This document shows positions 51,230-59,383 of a stretch of 64,000 nt of DNA, piece after piece. The notes under the pieces were generated by a model. That model had not been told where the DNA came from. It ran no database searches and was given only the letters and a program-made list of their open reading frames with translations. This DNA is from Chitinophaga varians. GTDB taxonomy: Bacteria; Bacteroidota; Bacteroidia; Chitinophagales; Chitinophagaceae. Position 1 is the first letter of the stretch. Each line of letters begins with the position of its first letter. The stretch is taken from contig NZ_JABAIA010000001.1 of the NCBI RefSeq assembly GCF_012641275.1, positions 2,976,001-3,040,000 on the forward strand, given 5' to 3'. The translations under genes and the position numbers were made by a program.

Positions 51230-51290
51230 GCTATTTTGCCATTTGATTATTTTAATCACAATAGCCAAATGATAAAATGACCAAATGATC
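51229..51290. repeat. Octamer-word repeat at the recR 3' end
   Basis: The left side reads ATTTTGCT, ATTTTGCC, ATTTGATT, ATTTTAAT; the right side CAAATGAT, AAAATGAC, CAAATGAT: tandem 8-bp words in roughly inverted orientation, giving an imperfect A/U-rich stem. The right side ends at the recR stop codon region (51289-51291). Confidence 0.65.
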
Positions 51291-51906
51291 AGGGTTTGAC
51301 GTAGCTGTCCAGCGGCAGCCTGTTGGAAATAGACCGGGCCAGCGTCATCTCATCCGCATATTCTAGTTCCCCGCCGAAAGCAATACCCCGCGCAATGGTG
51401 GTGATTTTCACAGGATAATCTTTCAGTTTCTTCGACAGGAAATAAATGGTGGTATCTCCTTCAATGGTAGGACTTAACGCCATGATCACCTCTTCTACGC
51501 CCTGGTCTTTCACCCGCTCTACAAGCGACTGGATATTCAGTTGTTCAGGACCAATACCATCAATAGGAGAGATAATGCCGCCCAGCACATGATACAGGCC
51601 GTTGAACTGCTGTGTGTTTTCAATGGCCATCACATCGCGGATACTTTCCACCAGACATACAACCTGCCGGTGACGGGAATGATTACTACAGATGGCACAT
51701 ATTTCCTCATCGGAAACATTGTGACATACTTTGCAGAAGCGGATCTGCTGCCGCATACGGGCTATCACTTCACCAAACTGCTGTACCTGTGCCGTTTCCT
51801 GTTTCAACAGGTGCAGCACCAGCCGCAGGGCTGTTTTTTTTCCGATGCCCGGCAGCTTGGCAAATTCATTGACAGCGTTTTCTATCAGAGCGGACGAGAA
51901 TACCAT
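51289..51906 (-). CDS. recR: Recombination protein RecR
   Basis: A 205-residue DNA-repair protein acting with RecF/RecO in loading RecA. Features in order: helix-hairpin-helix FAKLPGIGKKTALRLVLHLL (in part LPGIGKKTALRL), C4 zinc finger CKVCHNVSDEEICAICSN, and Toprim domain with VCLVESIRDVMAIE, EVIMALSPTIEGDTT and the C-terminal IARGIAFGGELEYADEMTLARSI (in part). Its ATG lies 4 nt from a perfect -7 box (51911-51918), so the mRNA may be leaderless. Confidence 0.97.
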   Translation of the reverse strand: MVFSSALIENAVNEFAKLPGIGKKTALRLVLHLLKQETAQVQQFGEVIARMRQQIRFCKVCHNVSDEEICAICSNHSRHRQVVCLVESIRDVMAIENTQQFNGLYHVLGGIISPIDGIGPEQLNIQSLVERVKDQGVEEVIMALSPTIEGDTTIYFLSKKLKDYPVKITTIARGIAFGGELEYADEMTLARSISNRLPLDSYVKP

Positions 51907-51910
51907 AATG

Positions 51911-51918
51911 CAAAGTTA
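51911..51918 (-). promoter_or_regulatory. -7 box placed for a leaderless recR mRNA
   Basis: TAACTTTG on the minus strand ends 4 nt before the recR ATG (51904-51906). The -33 element is not obvious. Confidence 0.5.
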
Positions 51919-51966
51919 GGGATATTGCCGCTGTACTGGCCACAGGAGCCGGCACAACGGCAATAA

Positions 51967-53451
51967 TTATATTTCTATCGTTGGCCGGACGGTCCAGTAA
52001 GCTTTCAGGTTCTGTTTGCCTGGCACGAGGATTACCCGTTCAGGCTGCCGTTTGGGCTCTTTGTAATACTGTCCGCGGTCCCATTTGCCGTTGCCGTTGG
52101 CATCCAGTAGTACCCGGACTTCATATTCGCCGGGAGTGATGAATTTCTGCAGCCAGGTGCCGTTGACAGCAGTGCCGGAATATTTGATGGTTTTGTCCTG
52201 CACCAGCTGTATCACATAATGCATGGTGTCACTGTTGATGGCCTGCCGTGTGCTGTCACTGATCTTCAGCGTTACCCCAAAAATGGCGTAATCGCTTGAT
52301 TTCTTGGACTTAAAGCTGATGGTATCAGCCTTGGGCAATTGTTGCCCGGTGGTATCCGTGGCGGCATCTGCCGGAAAAATCATCCGGTACGGCGTGCCTT
52401 CTTTCCAGGAGTAAAGCACAGACAGCTTGGTATGTGTGCTGTCCATCTGTGTATGGAAAGTGACAGGGGTAAAAGTGCTGTCTTCCGCTAAAATTACCCG
52501 GGCACTGTCCAGCGTTCTCAAAGGAAGGTTAAAGGTCAGCTGTAAGGGCGCAGGCAGCTCCTGCATGCCACCGTCTAGTGTGGGCGTGATTTGCAGCTTG
52601 GGCGTTTTTTTCTTTTTCTCTTTCTCCTTTTCTTTTTCCCTGTCCTTCTCTTCCTGGTCCAGGGCGAGGTCCAGGGAGTCCTTTGGCGTCAGCGGCTCTT
52701 TAATGGTGCTGTCACGTTCCATAAAAAGTAACAGGTTCACCCCTTCAATATTCTTTTCCTTTATAACGATCGGCTTTTCGACGAAAGCGATCATTTCGGA
52801 TGGCTGGTTGTATTGCAGGTCACGGTCCTCTTCCTTCAGCGCAAACAGCTTATAGGTGCCGGGAGCCATGTTTTTAAACCGGAAAGAGCCGTCAGGGCGG
52901 GTTTTGGCATAATAAACAGGTTTCTCCTTGGATACAATGGAGTCTTCCAGGTTACGGTACAGCATCACGGCCACATTACTGTCAGGTACACCGTTTTCGG
53001 CATCTATGAGATGGCCCTTCATCTGGAGGCTGTCCAGGTAATTGCCGGTAGACACTACATACTGAAAGTCGGGAATAGCATTACGCTCATTGATGTCCCG
53101 GATGGCATCTGCAAAGTTGAAGGTGTAAGTGGTGTTCTCCTGAAGGGTGTCTTTCAGTTCCATGGTCACCGTCCGCAGTTTGGCAGTAACGATAGGCGTG
53201 CGTTTAAGCGTCGGAGACACAATGAGCTTGTCATTCACGTTGTCCAGCTCCACAAACTCGTCAAACACAAAATATACCTTCTTGTTTTTGAAATGCAGGG
53301 AGGAATCCGGCGGGTTCACGGCCGCCAGGGTGGGAGGGAGACTGTCACGCGGTCCTCCGCCAGGTGGCACTATGTTGGCACAACGGGTCATCGAAACAGC
53401 AATCATAAAGGATATCAGCCAGAATGCCCAGCTCCTGATATATTGATACAT
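51967..53451 (-). CDS. Ig-like domain lipoprotein of Bacteroidota (SbsA-Ig-like)
   Basis: A 494-residue lipoprotein from ATG 53451; the longer frame would place the signal peptide internally. The signal WLISFMIAVSMTRC leads to lipidated Cys24, followed by ANIVPPGGGPRDSLPPTLA, a start seen in many Bacteroidota proteins of this family. An Ig-like domain (VYFVFDEFVELDNVNDKLI) is followed by a carboxypeptidase-like domain (PDGSFRFKNMAPGTYKLFALKEED in part). A highly charged Lys/Glu segment EKDREKEKEKEKKKK lies near residue 305. The end resembles a second Ig-like region. It may assist gliding or surface structures; function unproven. Confidence 0.85.
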   Translation of the reverse strand: MYQYIRSWAFWLISFMIAVSMTRCANIVPPGGGPRDSLPPTLAAVNPPDSSLHFKNKKVYFVFDEFVELDNVNDKLIVSPTLKRTPIVTAKLRTVTMELKDTLQENTTYTFNFADAIRDINERNAIPDFQYVVSTGNYLDSLQMKGHLIDAENGVPDSNVAVMLYRNLEDSIVSKEKPVYYAKTRPDGSFRFKNMAPGTYKLFALKEEDRDLQYNQPSEMIAFVEKPIVIKEKNIEGVNLLLFMERDSTIKEPLTPKDSLDLALDQEEKDREKEKEKEKKKKTPKLQITPTLDGGMQELPAPLQLTFNLPLRTLDSARVILAEDSTFTPVTFHTQMDSTHTKLSVLYSWKEGTPYRMIFPADAATDTTGQQLPKADTISFKSKKSSDYAIFGVTLKISDSTRQAINSDTMHYVIQLVQDKTIKYSGTAVNGTWLQKFITPGEYEVRVLLDANGNGKWDRGQYYKEPKRQPERVILVPGKQNLKAYWTVRPTIEI

Positions 53452-53547
53452 ATTTCCGGTCGGATTAAAAATATGTTGCAAACTTACGAAAACGGCGGAA
53501 AGCTTCACTTTTCTTTTGATCACCTACAGGGATGGGCGTCAATGGCG

Positions 53548-53555
53548 TACCTTTA
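53548..53555 (+). promoter_or_regulatory. -7-like box next to SRPBCC start
   Basis: TACCTTTA (one mismatch to TAnnTTTG) ends 4 nt before the ATG at 53560, again the spacing expected for a leaderless mRNA. Confidence 0.4.
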
Positions 53556-53559
53556 TCCC

Positions 53560-54021
53560 ATGGCCAGTATCTTTTTGCTGCAACGCACCCAGTTTATACC
53601 AGCCCCGCTGCCACAGGTGTGGGACTTTTTCTCCAATCCCAATGGTCTCGCGCGGATCACGCCGTCTAATTTACGTTTCCGTATTACCTCGCCGCCGGAT
53701 GAAAGGAAAGTATATCCGGGCCAGGTCATCACTTATACTGTTTCCCCGCTGGCGGGCATCCCGCTGGAATGGATGACGGAAATCACGCACGTACGGGAAG
53801 GGGAATATTTTGTGGATGAACAACGGGTAGGCCCCTACAAGCTATGGCACCACCAGCACCACTTCAGGGAAGTGCCGGGAGGGGTGGAGATGACAGACAC
53901 GGTGCACTACCGCTTGCCACTGGGATGGCTGGGCCGCCTGGCGCACACCCTGTTTGTGCGGCGTCAGCTGGAGCATATTTTTGCTTACCGGCACCGTGTA
54001 GTGCAGGAGCTTTTCGGATAA
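53560..54021 (+). CDS. SRPBCC-family protein (START/Bet v1-like)
   Basis: A 153-residue protein from ATG 53560 (MASIFLLQRTQFIPAPLPQV); a frame extending to 52813 overlaps the opposite gene and is not coding, and ATG 53542 is a less likely alternative. The family's N-terminal pattern VWDFFSNPNGLARITPSNL is followed by beta-strands ITYTVSPLAGIPLEWMTEI, HHFREVPGGVEMTDTVHYRLPLGWLG (in part) and a C-terminal helix with RRQLEHIFAYRHRVV. Such proteins bind hydrophobic ligands; a cell-division-inhibitor name is often attached but unsupported here. Confidence 0.88.
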   Translation: MASIFLLQRTQFIPAPLPQVWDFFSNPNGLARITPSNLRFRITSPPDERKVYPGQVITYTVSPLAGIPLEWMTEITHVREGEYFVDEQRVGPYKLWHHQHHFREVPGGVEMTDTVHYRLPLGWLGRLAHTLFVRRQLEHIFAYRHRVVQELFG

Positions 54022-54024
54022 CGG

Positions 54025-54564
54025 CTATTCTTTGGTGGTCAGCGTCGTGCTCAGCTGATCGCCGGTATACACTTTAATATTGCTCTGACCTGTTTTTGGG
54101 ATGATGCCAATCCACAGCGGCACTATGCTGGAGGAACTTTTTTCCGCCTGTCCTGCCGCTACGAAATGCATTTCTGCATTGTTGGTCAGATCGTCTGTGG
54201 TGGCGGATGCCAGCTGTATCTGCGTGCCATAGAAAGTGGCCGGCATAGTAGCGGCCACCACTACATGGGTGCCAAAATCGGGGCGGTCAATTTTGTTGTT
54301 CATGGTTTTGGCAACGCCAAAGAGGCTGTCGAAGGTAGCAGGATTGTCAATCAGCCAGAAAGTGAGGCTGTCGTTTACCTGAATCGTGTTTTTAACAAAA
54401 TAGCCATTCAATGGCTGTACATCCAGGCTGCTGCCGTTATCAGGATGTACGTTCAGTGCGGTGTCATTAACGGCGACACTATCGGCGGTACTGTTACGGG
54501 TAGCACCTCCACAGGAGGCCAGCAGCAAGACGATGGCTGCGGAAAAAGACAGACGGCTGTTCAT
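54025..54564 (-). CDS. Hypothetical lipoprotein
   Basis: A 179-residue lipoprotein with signal AAIVLLLASC (lipidated Cys18) followed by a Thr/Ser-rich linker. The mature part is beta-rich (LNGYFVKNTIQVNDSLTFWLIDNPATFDSLFG in part; DFGTHVVVAATMPATFYGTQIQL). PATFDSLFGVA and HVVVAATMP may correspond to the protease-inhibitor-like PrcB_C-type beta fold common in Bacteroidota lipoproteins, but I cannot confirm this. It lies 28 bp downstream of the lpxR-like gene. Function unknown. Confidence 0.78.
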   Translation of the reverse strand: MNSRLSFSAAIVLLLASCGGATRNSTADSVAVNDTALNVHPDNGSSLDVQPLNGYFVKNTIQVNDSLTFWLIDNPATFDSLFGVAKTMNNKIDRPDFGTHVVVAATMPATFYGTQIQLASATTDDLTNNAEMHFVAAGQAEKSSSSIVPLWIGIIPKTGQSNIKVYTGDQLSTTLTTKE

Positions 54565-54592
54565 GTGGTTTTTCTTTTTTAGTAAGATAACA

Positions 54593-55603
54593 TCATTGCG
54601 GGAAATAGGTTGCTTTGGAAAGGGGAATTAACAAGGTAATATTTCCGACAGAGTGTTTGCCGGTGCCGCTCATCCATGCCGTGGCTGTTTGCTGGGTGTA
54701 ACGGATGCTGGTGCGGCCAATACCGATGCCCACACCATAGTCCATGCCGATGGTGAACCGCCGCATATGTGAGGTCTGCTGGTTGGACAATTCCTCGAAA
54801 TTGGTGTCGGTAGATTTGAAGATACCTCCCTGCAACAATGCGTTGAATAAATTCAGGGAAAAACGCGGCCGGGCAAATATATACAGCTGGAACTTGCGGC
54901 GTGTGGCCGCATTCAGGTCCAGTGCGCCGAAGTAGGGGTTGATCAGTCCATAACGCCCATACACCCATGCACCGAGTGATGTCATCATCGTGCCGGCCTG
55001 CGCCTCGATGCCTCCAAGGGCTTCCACGCTTTTGACTGGGTTCCACAACATTTTTTCAAAATAGGCATTGTAGTTCAACAGCGGAGCGTTGGGCACCTGG
55101 TTGCCCCATCCCTCCGGTTCCTGGTAATGAATGAGCCGGTGAACGAGGCGCTGCGTTTGTTCTGCCCCCGCCCAGGGGCCCAGTACGCCGAAAACCAGTT
55201 CGGTGTGGACAAGAAACTTTTTTGCCGGATTATAGGAGGTGAGACCGTGTGTGGCGAAGAGTGCGCCTGCATAGTAGAAATCGCCGGGATCAAAAGTGGA
55301 GTCTGCGATCTGATCGGGGGTGATCATGACCTGCATCAGGTCCCACTCAAAGACATTCACCGAATAGGGGCCGGCCTTGGGAAAGATCCATTTGTCTATG
55401 AAAGTGGATTTTTTCTTCTTCATATATACGTAACCGATAGCCGTGCCGTTGCTGTAACCCCGGTCGGTCCCTCTTCCCCATACATTGAAGAAATCATCAT
55501 CTTCGTTTATGCGTAGCTGTCTGGTGGCATTCTGGGTAATCTGTGCCTGTACGGCAGGCAGCGTGCTGAGACAAATGAATATTCCCCATAAAAAAAATTT
55601 CAT
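54593..55603 (-). CDS. LpxR-family lipid A 3'-O-deacylase-like protein (DUF2219)
   Basis: A 336-residue outer-membrane protein with signal peptide (MKFFLWGIFICLSTLPAVQA). The family's start of the barrel RINEDDDFFNVWGRGTDRGYSNGTAIGY (in part NEDDDFF and TDRGYSNG) carries the conserved Asn and Asp expected to bind calcium. ATHGLTSYNPAK and GVLGPWAGAEQTQRLVHRLI provide the family's GPxAxxxxxQxxxH pattern (H and S catalytic in LpxR). This makes deacylation of lipid A plausible, altering LPS. It starts an operon with a small lipoprotein. Confidence 0.88.
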   Translation of the reverse strand: MKFFLWGIFICLSTLPAVQAQITQNATRQLRINEDDDFFNVWGRGTDRGYSNGTAIGYVYMKKKKSTFIDKWIFPKAGPYSVNVFEWDLMQVMITPDQIADSTFDPGDFYYAGALFATHGLTSYNPAKKFLVHTELVFGVLGPWAGAEQTQRLVHRLIHYQEPEGWGNQVPNAPLLNYNAYFEKMLWNPVKSVEALGGIEAQAGTMMTSLGAWVYGRYGLINPYFGALDLNAATRRKFQLYIFARPRFSLNLFNALLQGGIFKSTDTNFEELSNQQTSHMRRFTIGMDYGVGIGIGRTSIRYTQQTATAWMSGTGKHSVGNITLLIPLSKATYFPQ

Positions 55604-55636
55604 AGGCCCTTCTTTTAATCCTGACAGTTATCTGTA

Positions 55637-56908
55637 TCAGAACACCTTGAATATTTCAAAAGCGTCTTTCTGCAGCTGCTCCCGGTGATCGGGATGTGCA
55701 ATATTGATAAGCGCCTGTGCGCGTTGTTTCAGGTTTTTTCCCAACAGGTGTGCGATGCCGTATTCGGTCACCACATAATGCACGTGGGCGCGTGTGGTCA
55801 CTACACTGGCGCCGGGCTGCAGCCGGGATACAATACGGGAAACGCCTCTGCCGGTGACAGACGGGATGGCGATGATGGGTTTGCCATCGGCAGACAGGGC
55901 CGCGCCCCGCATGAAATCCATCTGGCCGCCTACACCGCTGTATTGCCGGAACCCGATTGAGTCGGCGCATACCTGTCCAAAGATATCGATTTCTATGGCA
56001 CTGTTAATGGCAGTGACCTTTGGATTTTTACGTATAGTCGTGGGGTTGTTGACGTATTCCACGTCCATCAGGCGGATGATAAGATTGTTGTCCATAAAGT
56101 CATACAGCCGGCGGCTTCCCATGGCAAAGCTGGATACCAGCAGGCCGGGGTGGATAGCTTTGTAGCGGTTGGTGATAATACCTTTTTCCACCAGGTCGAT
56201 GATACCATCGGAAAACATTTCTGTATGGATGCCCAGGTCCTTATGGCTATGCAGGCATTGCAATACGGCATTGGGGATACCGCCGATGCCCATTTGCAGG
56301 GTGGCCCTGTCATCTATCAGGGAAGCCACATGTTCTCCGATGGCCAGTTCTGGGTCGCTGGGCGGCCATACGGCCTGCGCATAGATGGGATAATCAGTTG
56401 CTATGGCCGCGGTGATACGGGAAATGTGGATCACGCCGTCGCCGAGCACGCGGGGCATATTGGCGTTTACTTCCGCGATAATGATTCGTGCGGTGTCAAT
56501 AGCCGCTTTAGACACATCACAGGATACGCCGAGGGTGCAGTAGCCGTTTTTGTCCGGCGGGGATACGGTGATCAGTGCCACATCGATGCCTGATGCAAGG
56601 GTACGGAAATACCGGGGCACTTCACTGAGGAACATAGGGATGTAATTGGCCCTCCCTTCATTGACGGCCTGGCGGATATTTTTACCGACAAAGAAAGTAT
56701 CGATATCAAACGCGTGGGAATGTTCAGGGGAGGCGTAAGGTGCGTCCCATTCGGTATGGATGCTTACCAGCCGGACATTTTTCAGTTCACTGCTGCGGTT
56801 GGACATGGCGTTGACAAGCTCCCGTGGCGTGGCTGCTGCGGTATGGATAAAAACGGTGTGGCCTGACTGGATCAGCTGGATAGCACTCTGGATCGTAGTA
56901 TAAGACAT
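55637..56908 (-). CDS. Acetyl-CoA hydrolase/CoA-transferase family protein
   Basis: A 423-residue class I CoA-transferase-like enzyme of the AcetylCoA_hydro group (4-hydroxybutyrate or acetate/succinate CoA-transferase). Sequence signatures: TVFIHTAAATPRELVNAM near the N-terminus, QMGIGGIPNAVLQCL in the central glycine loop, GQVCADSIGFRQYSGVGGQMDFMRGA (in part) and the C-terminal VTEYGIAHLLGKNLKQRAQALI (in part). Length is typical. The exact acyl partner is not determinable. A -7-like box TAAATTTG lies at 56929-56936 on the minus strand. Confidence 0.9.
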   Translation of the reverse strand: MSYTTIQSAIQLIQSGHTVFIHTAAATPRELVNAMSNRSSELKNVRLVSIHTEWDAPYASPEHSHAFDIDTFFVGKNIRQAVNEGRANYIPMFLSEVPRYFRTLASGIDVALITVSPPDKNGYCTLGVSCDVSKAAIDTARIIIAEVNANMPRVLGDGVIHISRITAAIATDYPIYAQAVWPPSDPELAIGEHVASLIDDRATLQMGIGGIPNAVLQCLHSHKDLGIHTEMFSDGIIDLVEKGIITNRYKAIHPGLLVSSFAMGSRRLYDFMDNNLIIRLMDVEYVNNPTTIRKNPKVTAINSAIEIDIFGQVCADSIGFRQYSGVGGQMDFMRGAALSADGKPIIAIPSVTGRGVSRIVSRLQPGASVVTTRAHVHYVVTEYGIAHLLGKNLKQRAQALINIAHPDHREQLQKDAFEIFKVF

Positions 56909-56996
56909 TCTCGGTGGTGTTGTTTGAGCAAATTTATCGAGCGTTTGATAGATTATTTATGAGTAATATCATGTTGTATTTTTATATGCCGCTGTT

Positions 56997-57032
56997 TTAT
57001 CCAACAACCAGCCATGCTTATTTGTTGGATAA
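56997..57032. repeat. 11-bp inverted repeat upstream of a GNAT gene
   Basis: TTATCCAACAA (56997-57007) and TTGTTGGATAA (57022-57032) are perfect reverse complements with a 14-nt spacer, ending 23 bp before the ATG at 57056. It may be a regulator-binding site or a 5' UTR hairpin. Confidence 0.6.
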
Positions 57033-57055
57033 GCAAACACTGGAAAAGAAAACAA

Positions 57056-57556
57056 ATGGACACCCTTGTTTATGAAATGGCTATCCCGGCAGACGTAACT
57101 GCGATACGGGACCTCTCATTGTTAAGTTATGGTGAATTTGCGCCGGTACTGGGACCGGAACATTGGCATACCATGCATAAAAACCAGTCAGATATAGATA
57201 AGCTGGCGGCATTGATGAAACAGGCAGACACGTTTGTATGCCGTTCCGGGGAACGTTTGGTGGGCGTGGTTTTTATGGTGCCTTCCGGTCAGGCTACCGC
57301 TATCTATCCGGCAGAATGGGCTTATATCCGCCGTTTGGGAGTGGACCCTGCTTTCCGCCGGATGGGCATCGGGCGCCGGTTAATGGAGCTGGCGATTGAA
57401 GATGCCCGGCATTCCGGCGAAAAAATACTGGGACTTCATACCAGCACCATAATGCCGGCTGCCCGCAAAATGTATGATGAGCTGGGCTTTTCACTCATAA
57501 AAGAACTGCCGCCGATATTTGGACAGCCTTACTGGCTATACAAGATGGTCCTGTAG
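57056..57556 (+). CDS. GNAT-family N-acetyltransferase
   Basis: A 166-residue acyl-CoA-dependent transferase; ATG 57056 is preferred over 57014 because the family's first strand begins at MDTLVYEMAIPADVTAIRDL. The acetyl-CoA motif is RRLGVDPAFRRMGIGRRLM (Q/RxxGxG/A) and the C-terminal strand is LGLHTSTIMPAARKMYDELGF (in part). Substrate is unknown; proteins of this class acetylate small molecules or protein N-termini. An inverted repeat in its leader (56997-57032) hints at regulation. Confidence 0.9.
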   Translation: MDTLVYEMAIPADVTAIRDLSLLSYGEFAPVLGPEHWHTMHKNQSDIDKLAALMKQADTFVCRSGERLVGVVFMVPSGQATAIYPAEWAYIRRLGVDPAFRRMGIGRRLMELAIEDARHSGEKILGLHTSTIMPAARKMYDELGFSLIKELPPIFGQPYWLYKMVL

Positions 57557-57687
57557 AAATTTGTCCATTTCAGCTCTATGTGTGAATAACTCGTAGCGTG
57601 GTCAATTCATATAATTTCATAAATTAGCGAACTTATAAATGTAAGCACAACTGTTTGCGGAGAGATCTGACACATATAAGTGAGCAA

Positions 57688-58167
57688 ATGCTTATAGAAC
57701 GGCTGGCGTTGGGGGATCCTGCAGCAAAAGAGCTGTTATATGACCGTTACGCCGGCGCACTGTATGGGGTTGTGCTACAGCTGGTGCCTATAAAAGATAG
57801 GGCCAGCGATGTTATAGTCAAGGTTTTTGCGTGGGCATTCCAACATATTAATGCGTTCCACTCTTCAGGCTTCCGCACTTTATTTGCCTGGTTATTACGC
57901 AAAACAAGGGAACTGGCCATCAAGGAAGCCATCCCGGAAACCGCGCTCACAGGGACAGAACTGATGAAGAAAGAAGAAGGTATCCTGCAGCAGTTCTATA
58001 TCATTCTTCCGGCTTCAGAACAGCAGGTGTTCAGGCTGAGTTATTTTAAAGGATTATCAATCGCAACTATAGCCCGTATGCTGGGTGTACCAGAAGGGCA
58101 GGTAAATGAAATACTGGGGGAAGCAATGAAAGCCTTCCGAAAATTCTTGAAAGAACATTGGAACTAA
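57688..58167 (+). CDS. Divergent ECF-type sigma factor
   Basis: A 159-residue sigma-70-like protein starting at ATG 57688 (MLIERLALGDPAAKELLYDRY); a TTG start at 57655 is possible. Region 2 is weakly conserved (LVPIKDRASDVIVKVFAWAFQHI, lacking the usual DLVQETF), while region 4 is clear (LPASEQQVFRLSYFKGLSIATIARMLGVPEGQVNEILGEAM, in part). It overlaps the next gene, an anti-sigma-like membrane protein, by 10 bp. Its weak region 2 raises the question whether it still binds core polymerase well. Together they look like a regulator pair. Confidence 0.85.
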   Translation: MLIERLALGDPAAKELLYDRYAGALYGVVLQLVPIKDRASDVIVKVFAWAFQHINAFHSSGFRTLFAWLLRKTRELAIKEAIPETALTGTELMKKEEGILQQFYIILPASEQQVFRLSYFKGLSIATIARMLGVPEGQVNEILGEAMKAFRKFLKEHWN

Positions 58168-58634
58168 AATTTTATATCGAAAGCGGCATCATCGAGTCTT
58201 ATGTGCTGGGCCTCGCTTCTGAAACGGAAGTGGAAGAGCTGGAGCATATGAGAAAGCTGTTTCCTGAGCTGGACACAGAGGTGGAACTGGTGGAACGCCG
58301 GCTGGAAAAGGCCTGCTTTGATGAAGCCGTGTTACCTCCTGTGGAAATACGGGAACGGGTACTCCAAAAGGTTCGCTGGGAATATGCCGGTGCACAGGCA
58401 GATGCACAGTCCAATTACACGTTCATCAATATCCAGCCCAAAGATGGTAGCCATATCTCCGTACATCGCTGGTGGAAGATATTCTTTATTATTATTTTTA
58501 TCCTGTCTAAAATCTTTCTCTTTTTTGCCATCCTCTATTATCTGAAATACCGCCAGGAAAAAGAAAGGCAGGAAGAGCATGCTGCCGCCACCGTGTTTAT
58601 ACATGAGCAAAAAGAAAATATTTTTTATATATAA
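58158..58634 (+). CDS. Anti-sigma-factor-like membrane protein (first paralogue)
   Basis: A 158-residue protein with TTG start overlapping the sigma-factor stop by 10 bp (translational coupling). The N-terminal domain, FYIESGIIESYVLGLASETEVEELEHMRKLFPEL (in part GIIESYVLGLASE), is the pattern seen in RskA-type anti-sigma factors, where it binds sigma region 4. One membrane segment lies near residues 112-132 (FFIIIFILSKIFLFFAILYY). The C-terminal tail is short (about 25 residues), so unlike RskA it has little periplasmic domain. No zinc-binding HxxxCxxC motif is present. Confidence 0.78.
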   Translation: MELKFYIESGIIESYVLGLASETEVEELEHMRKLFPELDTEVELVERRLEKACFDEAVLPPVEIRERVLQKVRWEYAGAQADAQSNYTFINIQPKDGSHISVHRWWKIFFIIIFILSKIFLFFAILYYLKYRQEKERQEEHAAATVFIHEQKENIFYI

Positions 58635-58760
58635 TATAACCTGCGGCAATCCTTTATTTAAATTATTTTCTCAATTTTACAATCCAACCGGCAGTGGAGG
58701 TTCGTAGATATTTTGTTTATCCATCATGTTTGATGGTATACGGTTTTTTAAATCATTGCT

Positions 58761-59252
58761 TTGGACTTAAAAAACTACATTGATAGTGGAGTAATTGAAC
58801 GTTATTTACTCGGCCTTGCCACACCTGAGCAGGAGAGGGAATTGACGTATATGAGAAGGTTACACCCCATTCTCGAACAGGAAATAGCCGCAGCTGAACT
58901 TCGCCTCGAAAATAATATCATGGCTGAAGCCGTACCACCGCCGGTCCGGCTGAAAGACAGGGTCATGGAAGATGCCCGGCGGTATAAACACCAGGAATAC
59001 TATTTTAAACATGACAATGGCGGAGGCGGTGAACAACCTCCGCACGAACCCGTTTACATTGATATCAGGCCCGGATGGAACCGTAAAATAACCGTCAGCA
59101 TCTGGTGGCGCTGCGCATTTCTTGCCCTTTGTGTACTGACCATGTCCCTGGCCGCCAGTACATGGTACCTCTACAAACGGACCAATCAGCTGGAAGAAGT
59201 GCTGATCAGGCTGAAAACCCCGGCAGAAGCCCTTTTGCCCGCCAGTCACTGA
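58761..59252 (+). CDS. Anti-sigma-factor-like membrane protein (second paralogue)
   Basis: A 163-residue paralogue of the preceding protein, also starting with TTG (TTG GAC TTA AAA). The N-terminus YIDSGVIERYLLGLATPEQ aligns with YIESGIIESYVLGLASETE of its neighbour, and PPPVRLKDRVMED with PPVEIRERVLQKV. The single membrane segment is ALCVLTMSLAASTWYLY (about 127-143), followed by a coiled-coil-like stretch NQLEEVLIRLKTPAEALL. A 126-bp gap with a small hairpin CCATCA-TGTT-TGATGG separates the two. It may bind the same sigma factor or another one. Confidence 0.75.
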   Translation: MDLKNYIDSGVIERYLLGLATPEQERELTYMRRLHPILEQEIAAAELRLENNIMAEAVPPPVRLKDRVMEDARRYKHQEYYFKHDNGGGGEQPPHEPVYIDIRPGWNRKITVSIWWRCAFLALCVLTMSLAASTWYLYKRTNQLEEVLIRLKTPAEALLPASH

Positions 59253-59383
59253 CCGTTTACATATTCATTTGGTACGTTTCTTGCAAATGCTGAACTTGCC
59301 GCTGTATTCAGGCTGTTTAAACCTTATTGTAGCACAGCTGTTGAATGCAGAGAAGGCATTAAAACATACAAATTATTATTCCC

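Noticed and set aside
52813..53559. Long 5' extension of the SRPBCC gene
   Set aside because: It is antisense to the Ig-like lipoprotein gene and has no coding features; the family N-terminus is at 53560.
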